A stretch of DNA of 35,526 nt from Helicobacteraceae bacterium (lineage in GTDB: Bacteria; Campylobacterota; Campylobacteria; Campylobacterales; Sulfurimonadaceae). Numbering within the stretch: the first letter of the stretch is position 1; every line of letters starts with the position of its first letter. Both the position numbers and the translations under genes were made by a program. Positions 27,345-35,526 of the stretch are shown here, one piece after another. A model generated the notes under the pieces. That model was not told where the DNA came from, did not search any database, and worked only from the letters and a program-made list of their open reading frames with translations. The stretch is from assembly GCA_027052175.1 (NCBI GenBank), contig JALUFE010000075.1, positions 1 through 35,526 on the forward strand, read 5' to 3'.

Positions 27345-27474
27345 GAGGCAACCGGCTATCTGTCCCTACTCGATTTGTACGTATGCTTTGTGATTTTTTT
27401 TTACACAGCATATCAAGTAGAGACAGACCCTTGGCTTTCCGTCCCCGCTTCGCAGCGGGTTTGGCTTTTTCTCC
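27345..27474 (-). promoter_or_regulatory. Cyclic di-GMP-I (GEMM) riboswitch aptamer
   Basis: Minus-strand RNA: AAAAAGCCAAACCCGCUGCGAAGCGGGGACGGAAAGCCAAGGGUCU ... AGAUAGCCGGUUGCC. Contains the CAAACC, GNRA-capped P1b stem, GACGnAAAGCC, GGGUCU and AGCCGGUUGCC elements of GEMM-I. Confidence 0.88.
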
Positions 27475-27562
27475 TTTTTTATCCTGCGGATTTTAAAGAT
27501 ATATTCTCTCGTTCATTCGGTTTCTAAAATTATAGAATAAAAAACTAAATTCGCCAAAAAAA

Positions 27563-29545
27563 TCAAAGTCTTTTCAGCTTTGCTATCTCATCACGAAGCC
27601 TGGCTGCTTCTTCGAAGTTGAGCTCTTTGGCGGCCTGCTTCATCTTCAGTGTCAGCTCCTTGATGATCGCTTTTTTTTCACTTTTTGGGATCTTCTCCAG
27701 CTTCTCTTTTTTGGAGTAGATGCCGCCGTGATCTTCGAGTTTGAGATTCTCATCAAGCGCTCTTTTGGTCGTTTGCGGGGTGATGCCGTGCTTTTTGTTG
27801 TAGGCTTCCTGCAAGGCTCGGCGTTCGTTGGTGATGTCGATTGCCTCTTTTATCGAATTTGTTATCTTATCGCCGTAGAGGATAACATGACCGTTTACAT
27901 TTCTCGCTGCTCGCCCGATGGTTTGGATGAGTGCGGTTTTACTGCGTAAAAAGCCCTCTTTGTCCGCATCGAGGATACCGACTAAGCTTACTTCAGGCAG
28001 GTCGAGCCCTTCACGCAGCAGGTTGATACCTATGAGTACATCGAACTCCCCTAGACGCAAAGATCGGATGATCTGGTTCCGTTCGATCGTGTCGATGTCG
28101 GAGTGCATATACTGTACCTTGATGCCAAGATCGGCGAGGTACTGTGTAAGCGCCTCCGCCATCTTCTTTGTCAGCACGGTTATAAGGACTTTTTCGCCTT
28201 TTTCTATCGTCTTTTTGATCTCGTCGTGGATATCTTCGACCTGATTTTTGATAGGGCGTACCTCGACGATCGGATCAAGTAGTCCGGTAGGGCGTATGAT
28301 CTGCTTGGCTACCGTAGCACTGAGGTTGAGTTCGTACTCGTTAGGAGTGGCCGAGACAAAGAGGTAGTGGGGTGCCTTGACGATATACTCTTCAAGCTTG
28401 AGCGGTCGGTTGTCAAGTGCGGATGGAAGGCGGAAACCATACTCAACCAGCACCTCTTTTCTGGCTCTGTCTCCCGCATACATCCCACGAAACTGCGGTA
28501 GACTCACATGGCTCTCATCGACGATGACAAGGTAGTCTTTGTGATGCAGCTCGAAGTAGTCAAGCAGGGTATAGGGTGCTTCACCGGGCTTTTTGCCCGT
28601 AAGATGACGTGAGTAGTTCTCGATCCCCTTACAGCTTCCCGTAGTCTCAAGCATCTCCAGATCAAACTCCACTCGCTGCTTGAGCCGCTGATACTCGACC
28701 AGTTTCCCCTCTTTTTGGAAGTAGTCGAGTCTTTCTGCCAGCTCCTTTTCTATGGAGTCGATGGCACGAGCAAGACGGCTTTTTGTGACGGTGAAGTTAC
28801 TCGTAGAGAAGATCGTGAACTTCTTGTGTTCCTCTATCTTTTTATTTTCCAGCACATCGAAGGTATAGATCGCTTCGATCTCGTCACCGAAAAACTCGAT
28901 GCGGATCGCTTCGCCTTCCATATAAACCGGATAAACATCGACTGTTTCCCCATTGACACGGATGTTTCCGCTGTCGAAAAAGGCATCGTTTCTGGTATAG
29001 CCCATATCGACCAAGCGAAGCAGCAGCTCTCTTTGACTTATCTCGTCACCGACCTCCAAAGCCTGTACCATGCTCTCGAACTCTTCGGGGTCTCCCAAGC
29101 CGTAATTGGCTGAAACCGAAGCGATCACGATCACATCGTCGTAACTGAGCAGGTTCGCCGTCGCGCTCAGCCGCAGCCGCTCCAGCTCGTCGTTGATAGA
29201 GCTGTCCTTTTCGATAAAGAGATCCTGCCGTGGGATGTAGGCTTCTGGCTGATAATAATCATAATACGATACAAAATACTCTACATGGTTGTTTGGAAAA
29301 AACTGCCGAAACTCACTGTAGAGCTGTGCGGCAAGCGTTTTGTTGTGGGTCATAATGATCGTCGGTCGCCCCACTTTCTCGATAACCCGCGCCATCGTAT
29401 GGGTTTTTCCACTGCCGGTTACCCCTTCGAGTGTCTGGTAACGGTTACCCTCCAAGATGCTTTTACTGAGTTTTTCTATCGCTTGTGGCTGATCGCCTGC
29501 CGGCTCATAAGGTGAAACTACTTGAAAATTCGCTTTTTTCTTCAT
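27563..29545 (-). CDS. uvrB: Excinuclease ABC subunit B
   Basis: '[14 protein letters not shown]', '[12 protein letters not shown]', '[12 protein letters not shown]', '[24 protein letters not shown]'; likely start MKKKANFQ (ORF track opens at 29614). Confidence 0.97.
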   Translation of the reverse strand: MKKKANFQVVSPYEPAGDQPQAIEKLSKSILEGNRYQTLEGVTGSGKTHTMARVIEKVGRPTIIMTHNKTLAAQLYSEFRQFFPNNHVEYFVSYYDYYQPEAYIPRQDLFIEKDSSINDELERLRLSATANLLSYDDVIVIASVSANYGLGDPEEFESMVQALEVGDEISQRELLLRLVDMGYTRNDAFFDSGNIRVNGETVDVYPVYMEGEAIRIEFFGDEIEAIYTFDVLENKKIEEHKKFTIFSTSNFTVTKSRLARAIDSIEKELAERLDYFQKEGKLVEYQRLKQRVEFDLEMLETTGSCKGIENYSRHLTGKKPGEAPYTLLDYFELHHKDYLVIVDESHVSLPQFRGMYAGDRARKEVLVEYGFRLPSALDNRPLKLEEYIVKAPHYLFVSATPNEYELNLSATVAKQIIRPTGLLDPIVEVRPIKNQVEDIHDEIKKTIEKGEKVLITVLTKKMAEALTQYLADLGIKVQYMHSDIDTIERNQIIRSLRLGEFDVLIGINLLREGLDLPEVSLVGILDADKEGFLRSKTALIQTIGRAARNVNGHVILYGDKITNSIKEAIDITNERRALQEAYNKKHGITPQTTKRALDENLKLEDHGGIYSKKEKLEKIPKSEKKAIIKELTLKMKQAAKELNFEEAARLRDEIAKLKRL

Positions 29546-29708
29546 AGGTGGAATTATAGCCAAATGGGTGTTTTTTAGAGAAATGGTCGCGGGGATGTGC
29601 TTGAAAATCAGCATAATTTCATGGAGAGAAAAAGGAACGATGAGTGATTTTATCGATAAATATTATCAGTTTGGGGCAATGATTCAAAACAACTTTGCTT
29701 CAACAGTA

Positions 29709-30680
29709 TCACGTAAAACCCGATAAAAAAGCTGGAACTCTCTTTTCGAGATAATATGTCGGTTCAAAGAGTGTTCCGTCAATAAACCCTACATGCCCGC
29801 CTCGTTCATGTAATTCATAAGTGACTGTGTCGGAGAGCTCTTTGGATGTTGGTAGAGCTTCTTGCGGGACAAAAGGGTCATCTTTTGCATGGATCAAAAG
29901 GGTAGGTGTGGTGATCTTGTGTAAAAAAGGTTTCGAGCTTGCTTTTTTATAGTATTCCTCTACTGAAGCGAAGCCATGTGCTGGTGCGGTGTATGCGGCA
30001 TCGAACTTATAAAAAGTGTTTAAAGTGTCTATATGTTCCTTTTTGAGTGGTGTGTAGGGAGTCATATCGAAGCGTTCAAATTTTTGATGCAGCATTTTCT
30101 TGAGATCTTTGAGAATATAGGCCTGATAAACCTTGGAAAATCCTCTGTTGAGTTGGAGCGCACACAATTCAAGATCAAAGGGCGAGGAGATGGCTGTCGC
30201 AGCGCTAAAAGGCGTATTTGTTCCTGTCTCGCCAAGGAGCTTGAGCAGCAGGTTCGCTCCCAAAGAGAAGCCTATGCCAAAGAGTCGTGTATCTGGATAG
30301 CTGAGCGACAAAGCTTCCAGCACTTCGAGTGCGTCATCCGTTTTGCCGCTGTGGTAGGAGAGTGGAGTGTCGTTCATCACACCGGAGGAGCTGCGATAGT
30401 GCATAACGACTGAGTTGATCCCCTCTTTTGATAGTGCATGCATCATCCCATAGATATAGGGAGAAGCATACGAACCACCAAGACCATGGAACAAAATGGC
30501 AAGCGGTGTGCCGTCTCGATGAGGTTCAAACCAGTAAAGCTCGAGAAAATCATTGTCAGAAAGCCTGAAGCGTTCTATAGTATAGTTATGTTTTGCTTTT
30601 TTTCTAAAAAATGTACTATAGACTGTCTGGATATGTCTGTTTTTCAAAATGCCTTTTGGTTCGAATGCTTCAGTATTCAT
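29709..30680 (-). CDS. YheT-like alpha/beta hydrolase
   Basis: 'NRHIQTVYSTFFRKK', 'LFHGLGGSYASPYIYGMMHAL', 'GIGFSLGANLLLKLLGE', 'HAKDDPFVP', 'ERGGHVGFI'. Confidence 0.88.
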   Translation of the reverse strand: MNTEAFEPKGILKNRHIQTVYSTFFRKKAKHNYTIERFRLSDNDFLELYWFEPHRDGTPLAILFHGLGGSYASPYIYGMMHALSKEGINSVVMHYRSSSGVMNDTPLSYHSGKTDDALEVLEALSLSYPDTRLFGIGFSLGANLLLKLLGETGTNTPFSAATAISSPFDLELCALQLNRGFSKVYQAYILKDLKKMLHQKFERFDMTPYTPLKKEHIDTLNTFYKFDAAYTAPAHGFASVEEYYKKASSKPFLHKITTPTLLIHAKDDPFVPQEALPTSKELSDTVTYELHERGGHVGFIDGTLFEPTYYLEKRVPAFLSGFT

Positions 30681-30721
30681 GAAGACGATTATAGCGTTTC
30701 TGTGAGAGATTTTAAAATTTT

Positions 30722-32599
30722 ATGAAACAAATTATGCCTTTTTGTATAATATCGAAAATATTTCAGAGGTGTAGGGTCTTGTTCGTAGAGAAAAAACTCA
30801 TTATTTTTGACTTTGATGGCACGCTTATCGACAGTGTCCCGGATCTGGCAGCCGCTGTCAATTATATGCTCAAAACTCTCGGTTACAAAGAGCAAAAAGA
30901 GAGTGTAGTCCGTGAGTGGATAGGCAACGGTGCTAAGATGCTTGTGCGTCGTGCATTGATTCACACTGGATCAGATAAGAGCCTTAGTGATGAGCTCCTC
31001 CAAGAAGCGCTTGCACTCTTTCTTACCTACTATAAAGAGCATATGTGTGATGCGACCTACCTTTACCCAAATGCGAAAGAGACTTTGAACATCCTCAAAC
31101 GGCACGGAAAAAAAACAGCTATAGTCACCAACAAACCAAGCGCTTTTGTCGCACCGATTTTAGAGAAGCTGGGTATTGTACATCTTGTTGACTTCTATCT
31201 TGGTGCCGAGGATGCCAAGCAGAAAAAACCGCATCCGGCTCCACTTCTGAAGGCATGCAAACAAGCAGGAGTAGAAGTGGAAGAAGCGCTGATGGTAGGG
31301 GATTCGAAAAACGATATAGAGGCTGCCAAAGCGTGCGGTATGCAAAGCATCGCAGTGAGTTACGGCTACAACTACGGAGAGGGTGCCGCTTCTTTGGGAG
31401 CGGATAAAACGGTAGAGGATCTCAAAGAGATCGTACATCTGCTGGGGATACGACCTCGTGTTGCAGTTGTAGGAGGCGGAGTTGCAGGCAGCAGTGTGGC
31501 ACTGCATCTTGGAGAGCTGGGAGCGGATGTGGCGCTTTTTGAGCGAAAAAGCTCTCTTGTTGACGGGCCGCCTATGTGTCATCTTCATGCCGGGGGTAAT
31601 CTGTATCGGGAGATATCGGACGATCAGTGTTTACAGCTTTTGAGAGAATCGATAGAGCTTGTACGCTTCTATCCACAGGGGATCGATTATAGACCTACGA
31701 TTATCGCTATTCCTACCTATGATGATGTGAGCGTGGAAGATCTGTTACCACGTTTGCATTTGCTGCAGCGAGAATATGCACGCCTTGTAGAAACAGATGA
31801 ACGAAACAGGGTACTCGGAGAGCCCAAGGAGTACTTCGAGTTTTTTGACAAAGAGGAGATAGAGGCACTCGCAAGGCAAGAACCAACAAACGATCCAAAG
31901 AGCTCAAAAGAGTGGCTGATCCCCTTTGCCAAAGAGACAGATCTCTCAAAGATAAAATTCCCCGTTCTTTTCGTTCGGGAGTTCGGGCTCAATGTCTTTC
32001 GCATCGCCGCGTCAGCGACACTCCTTATAAAGCGACTGCCAAACGTTTCACTGCATTTGCAAAGTGAAGTGATCGATGTGAGTGAAAATGAGAGCGGCTT
32101 TTTGGTTCGTTATCTCCAAGACGGCAAAGAGAAAGAGGAGTCTTTTGACTACCTTGTCAATGCCGCAGGTTTTCAAAGTGGACATATCGATGATATGCTG
32201 GGGTATAAGCGGGAGCGTTTTGTCGAATTCAAGGCGGCTTACGTTACAAAATGGAGAGAAGATAACTACAAATGGCCGGAGGTGATCTTTCATGGCAGAC
32301 GCGGTACGCCGCAGGGGATGGCACAGTTCACACCGTATGTGGGAGGCCATTTTCAACTGCACGGTATGACAAAGGATATTACGCTTTTTGAAAAGGGACT
32401 GGTTAAAAGCTCTCCTCTCTCTGCACAACCCAAGCTTGATGCAAAATTTAAACAAAATCTACACCGGATGGAGCCAAGAGCCGCTTCACAAACGTACACA
32501 AAGAGCTATCACACACCTTGCACGCTTTATCCCCGCTTTCAAAGAGGCAAAAGTGGCCGCCCAGCCGCTTTATGGGGCACAGCAGATCCCGGGACGTGA
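30722..32599 (+). CDS. Fusion: HAD phosphatase (phosphoglycolate phosphatase-like) plus FAD-dependent oxidoreductase; C-terminus frameshifted
   Basis: 'IIFDFDGTLIDSVPDLAAAVN', 'TNKPSAF', 'MVGDSKNDIEAAKACGM', then 'RVAVVGGGVAGSSVALHLGELGADVALFERK'; last ~40 residues lose similarity where the +1 frame becomes protein-like. Confidence 0.85.
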   Translation: MKQIMPFCIISKIFQRCRVLFVEKKLIIFDFDGTLIDSVPDLAAAVNYMLKTLGYKEQKESVVREWIGNGAKMLVRRALIHTGSDKSLSDELLQEALALFLTYYKEHMCDATYLYPNAKETLNILKRHGKKTAIVTNKPSAFVAPILEKLGIVHLVDFYLGAEDAKQKKPHPAPLLKACKQAGVEVEEALMVGDSKNDIEAAKACGMQSIAVSYGYNYGEGAASLGADKTVEDLKEIVHLLGIRPRVAVVGGGVAGSSVALHLGELGADVALFERKSSLVDGPPMCHLHAGGNLYREISDDQCLQLLRESIELVRFYPQGIDYRPTIIAIPTYDDVSVEDLLPRLHLLQREYARLVETDERNRVLGEPKEYFEFFDKEEIEALARQEPTNDPKSSKEWLIPFAKETDLSKIKFPVLFVREFGLNVFRIAASATLLIKRLPNVSLHLQSEVIDVSENESGFLVRYLQDGKEKEESFDYLVNAAGFQSGHIDDMLGYKRERFVEFKAAYVTKWREDNYKWPEVIFHGRRGTPQGMAQFTPYVGGHFQLHGMTKDITLFEKGLVKSSPLSAQPKLDAKFKQNLHRMEPRAASQTYTKSYHTPCTLYPRFQRGKSGRPAALWGTADPGT

Positions 32600-32861
32600 C
32601 GATACTTTGCGAGCGGCAGATTTTTCAGTTGAGGGCAGGCGTTATGCGCGTTGTGAGATCGTCAAGGCATCATCGGTGCTTTCAATGGCGGATGCCATAA
32701 CCAAACAGCTTGAAGATATTGGATTTTTCAAAGAGGAGCGTGTGGGTCAGCGCTTTGATCATGGTAAACTCGATCCACATGATGTGGAGAAGTTGGCCAA
32801 GTCGTTTGCTACCCAGCGAGGCTACCCGGAGGAGTTGGCCTTGCTGACAAGGCCGAGTTAG
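32388..32861 (+). CDS. C-terminal fragment of the FAD-dependent oxidoreductase in the shifted frame
   Basis: 'TGWSQEPLHKRTQRAITHLARFIPAFKEAKVAAQPLYGAQQIPGRDDTLRAADF...YARCEIVKASSVLSMADAITKQLEDIGF' continues the upstream protein after a +1 shift. Confidence 0.7.
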   Translation: MKRDWLKALLSLHNPSLMQNLNKIYTGWSQEPLHKRTQRAITHLARFIPAFKEAKVAAQPLYGAQQIPGRDDTLRAADFSVEGRRYARCEIVKASSVLSMADAITKQLEDIGFFKEERVGQRFDHGKLDPHDVEKLAKSFATQRGYPEELALLTRPS

Positions 32862-32862
32862 A

Positions 32863-33327
32863 CTATCTCGCAAAATCTTTTTGCGCTACTTTGAGTGCCT
32901 GCTTAAATGTCATGATTTTACCCCCCTTGAGATGTTGGAACTCTCTGGCATCGGAGATGTTGGCAAAGGCGTACTTACTTATGCGGCTCATCGTTCCTTT
33001 GACTTTGCTGCCGACGACGTAGTAGGCTTTGGTGGCATCGATCCATTTGAGGCTTTTGGCATCGACGACTTTGATGTCACTGATTTTCGCACCGCTGTTT
33101 ATCACCTCTGCAAGGCAGTGAAGCGAGCAGAACTCTTTTTGTTTACCATCGACTTTGGCTGCATGGTTGGTTCTGTAGAACATAACCAGATCCATCCCAC
33201 AGTTGCTGCAGTATCGAGCTTCTTTTCCGGTTTGGAGAATCTTCGCTTTGGAAGGCGGCACGCTTTGAAACATAAATGCACTGGCGAGTGTGGTGAAAAC
33301 AGCAAGAAGAAAGAGAACCTTCCTCAT
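32863..33327 (-). CDS. NosL-like periplasmic protein
   Basis: Signal peptide; 'ARYCSNCGMDLVMFYRTNHAAKVDGKQKEFCSLHCLAEVI...DATKAYYVVGSKVKGTMS'. Confidence 0.8.
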   Translation of the reverse strand: MRKVLFLLAVFTTLASAFMFQSVPPSKAKILQTGKEARYCSNCGMDLVMFYRTNHAAKVDGKQKEFCSLHCLAEVINSGAKISDIKVVDAKSLKWIDATKAYYVVGSKVKGTMSRISKYAFANISDAREFQHLKGGKIMTFKQALKVAQKDFAR

Positions 33328-33387
33328 TTTCGATCCTTTTTTTGAATTGTTCGTAAATTTTATAGAGATTTCATTACAATATCGTTA

Positions 33388-33840
33388 ATGAAAACGAAAA
33401 TAAAAAAATATCTTAAAGAGGCTTTTCTTTTTTTTGTGCTGTTTGGTGTAATGAGTATGCTTGTTTCTTTTTACAGGACAAGCAATATGCATATCTCGAA
33501 TGCAGTGTGTCACAAGGGCGGAGAAATAGTTTACTTCTGGGGTGCTTGGTGTCCCGTATGCAAGATGACTTCATCAAATGTTGAGCGTATATCCAAAAGA
33601 TTTGACGTACTTGGCATTGCGGTTCGTTCCGGGAATGATACCGAAGTGCGGAGATATATGCAGGAGCATCATCTTCATTTTAAAAATCTCAATGACGAAA
33701 AAGGAGTGATGGCCCGGCAATACGGTGTCAATGTATTTCCGACCCTTGTATTTTGCAAAGACGGAAAGATCAAGATGAGCGAAACGGGATATATGAGTAC
33801 GTTGGGACTATGGCTGCGTTCCTGGCTGATTGGATTGTAG
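33388..33840 (+). CDS. Membrane-anchored thioredoxin-like protein (TlpA/ScsD type)
   Basis: N-terminal TM; 'VYFWGAWCPVCKMTSSNVERIS', 'YGVNVFPTLVFCKDGKI'. Confidence 0.85.
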   Translation: MKTKIKKYLKEAFLFFVLFGVMSMLVSFYRTSNMHISNAVCHKGGEIVYFWGAWCPVCKMTSSNVERISKRFDVLGIAVRSGNDTEVRRYMQEHHLHFKNLNDEKGVMARQYGVNVFPTLVFCKDGKIKMSETGYMSTLGLWLRSWLIGL

Positions 33841-33859
33841 CAACAAAGGCAAAAGAGGT

Positions 33860-34957
33860 TTATAATATCTTTGTCAACCATGTACTCAGCCAGTTTTCTT
33901 TCTTTTTTTGTTGAGACCGTTTTTGGGACTGTATCTTTTTGAGAGTGGTGCCATAGAGGGCAAGAAACTCGTTTATATGTTTGAAAAGGATATCGATAAG
34001 ATGCGGATCGAAATGCTTGCCGCTTTGCTCTTTGAAAAACTCAAGCATTTCATTCATATCCCATTCCTCTTTGTAACTGCGTTTGGAGGAGAGAGCGTCA
34101 AAAACATCCGCAATGGCGACGATACGGGCATATATATGGATCTCTTCCCCTTTGAGACCCTGCGGATAACCGCTACCGTCCCATTTTTCGTGATGCTCTT
34201 TTGAGACAATCTTCGCCACTTCAAAAAGTGGCAGTTTCACACCTTCGAGCATGGCCGCTCCCAGAGTAGGATGTTTTTTGATCTCTTCGAATTCTTTTTT
34301 TGTAAGTTTCTCTTTTTTATGGAGGATGTAGTCTTTGATCCCTATTTTGCCGATATCGTGAAGATAGGATGCATATTTGAGTGTTTCGGCCTCTTTATCC
34401 TCCATACCGTAATGTTTGGCGAGCAGATAGGTGATCTCCGCCACTCTGCGTACATGTTGGTGTGTTTCGACGGAGTGTCCTTCCGCTATACCGCCAAGCA
34501 TTCGCATAAGATGGATTTGTGCTTCTAACATCTCCTGTGTTCGTTTTTTGACTTCATCTTCGAGCCCTTTTTCGTAATGGCGAATCTTCAAAGCTGCTTT
34601 GACGCGTGCCAGCAGCTCCTCTTTGAAATAGGGTTTACGAATATAGTCGATTCCTCCTACGTTGAAAGCTTTTGTCAAAATGTTTTCCTCACTGCTTGCA
34701 GTGAGGAAAATTACAGGGATATTGGATGTTTCAGGATCGATTTTAAGATAGCGACACACCTCGATTCCACTGATGTCCGGCATCATGATATCAAGCAGGA
34801 TCAGTCCGAAATCTTGTGTACGGACTATTTTAAGTGCTTCGTATCCATTTGTTGCACTTGTCACTTCATAGCCTTCCTGTTTGAGGATGTTCGTGAGTAT
34901 CTTGATGTTTTCTATGACATCATCGACGATCAGAATATGTGCTTTATTTGTCGACAA
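33860..34957 (-). CDS. Response regulator with HD-GYP domain (putative c-di-GMP phosphodiesterase)
   Basis: Receiver 'ILIVDDVIENIKILTNIL...LILLDIMMPDISG...VIFLTA...IDYIRKP'; HD-GYP 'YLHDIGKIGI...HPTLGA...HHEKWDGSGYPQGLKGEEI...ARIVAIADVFDAL'. Confidence 0.93.
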   Translation of the reverse strand: MSTNKAHILIVDDVIENIKILTNILKQEGYEVTSATNGYEALKIVRTQDFGLILLDIMMPDISGIEVCRYLKIDPETSNIPVIFLTASSEENILTKAFNVGGIDYIRKPYFKEELLARVKAALKIRHYEKGLEDEVKKRTQEMLEAQIHLMRMLGGIAEGHSVETHQHVRRVAEITYLLAKHYGMEDKEAETLKYASYLHDIGKIGIKDYILHKKEKLTKKEFEEIKKHPTLGAAMLEGVKLPLFEVAKIVSKEHHEKWDGSGYPQGLKGEEIHIYARIVAIADVFDALSSKRSYKEEWDMNEMLEFFKEQSGKHFDPHLIDILFKHINEFLALYGTTLKKIQSQKRSQQKKKENWLSTWLTKIL

Positions 34958-35174
34958 ATCGATCCTTTAATATTTTAATATTTGAGATGTTATTTTCCGA
35001 TGATATTATTATAATGTGATTTTTTAAAAAAAAGATTATAGTAGCGTTAAACTTATGCTACAGGCTGCAATTTGTTTCATTACTCAAGATGCAAGGAGAG
35101 ATTTTGCAAGAAGAGCAGGATTTATGCTAAAATATATCCATTCAAATCCGAACGAAAACGGAGTATAGAGGAAA

Positions 35175-35393
35175 ATGAACGTGTTGGAAAAACTGGGCAG
35201 TAAAATCGATGAACTATTGAGCAGGATCGGTGCTTTGAAAGAAGAAAATGAGATGCTAAGACAGGAACTTGTCAATGCGAAAGCCCAGTGCGAAATAAAA
35301 ACAACGGAGATCCAAAAACTTCAGGAACTCAATGCTCGAAAAGAGCGTGAGATTGAGGAGATCGTTGCCAAAATCGAGTCAATGATAGGCTGA
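35175..35393 (+). CDS. Small coiled-coil protein (ZapB-like in character)
   Basis: 72 aa, heptad-rich 'LGSKIDELLSRIGALKEENEMLRQELVNAK'. Confidence 0.65.
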   Translation: MNVLEKLGSKIDELLSRIGALKEENEMLRQELVNAKAQCEIKTTEIQKLQELNARKEREIEEIVAKIESMIG

Positions 35394-35394
35394 T

Positions 35395-35526
35395 ATGCAG
35401 TATATACTCTGTGTCAATAACCGTTACTTTAAAATCGATATCGTAGATGCCGATTTTTTAGAATTTCTCGAAGAAAACAGTCGTAAAGATTTCGAAAGTG
35501 AGTGTGTGAACGAAAAAGAGCTGCTT
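35395..35526 (+). CDS. 5' part of an unidentified CDS, truncated by window edge
   Basis: ATG just after the preceding stop; open to the end: MQYILCVNNRYFKIDIVDADFLEFLEENSRKDFESECVNEKELL. Confidence 0.55.
   Translation, partial: MQYILCVNNRYFKIDIVDADFLEFLEENSRKDFESECVNEKELL

Noticed and set aside
27420-27480. GC-rich inverted repeat CCCGCTGCGAAGCGGG as a terminator
   Set aside because: It is the GNRA-capped P1b stem of the c-di-GMP-I aptamer and lacks a U-tract.
29583-29600. Possible sigma-54 promoter (TGGTCGCGGGGATGTGC) before the small ORF
   Set aside because: GG-to-GC spacing is two bases longer than the consensus requires.
35040-35130. Degenerate third MITE copy (AGATGCAAGGAGAGATTTTGCAAGAAG resembles pieces of elements 1 and 2)
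   Set aside because: Only short matches (about 12 bp to each element), no TIR pair or TA-flanked boundaries found.

Overview
Campylobacterota-like chromosomal window (taxon inferred from gene style only) with about 30 genes. Left part: aroK (5' truncated), a periplasmic thioredoxin-fold protein, hisD, then a complex iron-sulfur molybdoenzyme operon (Fe-S subunit, NrfD-type membrane subunit, Tat-exported catalytic subunit, TorD-type chaperone, polyferredoxin, and two small accessory proteins, one resembling a catalytically stripped shikimate dehydrogenase N-terminal domain). Convergent to it is a BatA / BatB-BatC / BatD operon, followed by a small cytochrome c. Next is a MNT/HEPN (MntA/HepT) toxin-antitoxin pair. 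Its toxin gene is split by two different 266-271 bp palindromic, TA-flanked MITE-like elements; removing each element plus one TA restores an exact 139-codon HepT ORF. After a DedA gene comes a ~11 kb minus-strand operon of exported proteins: CAP/SCP lipoprotein, nine-CXXCH cytochrome lipoprotein, tandem DUF2202 ferritin-like protein with a frameshift, and two DUF1800/DUF1501 pairs. It is headed by a recognisable cyclic-di-GMP-I (GEMM) riboswitch with a plausible translational expression platform. The right part has uvrB, a YheT-like hydrolase, a HAD phosphatase-FAD oxidoreductase fusion with a frameshift, a NosL-like protein, a thioredoxin, an HD-GYP response regulator and a small coiled-coil protein. 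The strongest candidates for something undescribed are the riboswitch-gated export/cytochrome/DUF1800-DUF1501 module, the double-MITE HepT disruption with its nested-palindrome elements, and the AroE-like accessory protein in the molybdoenzyme operon. All calls come from reading the sequence; no searches were run.
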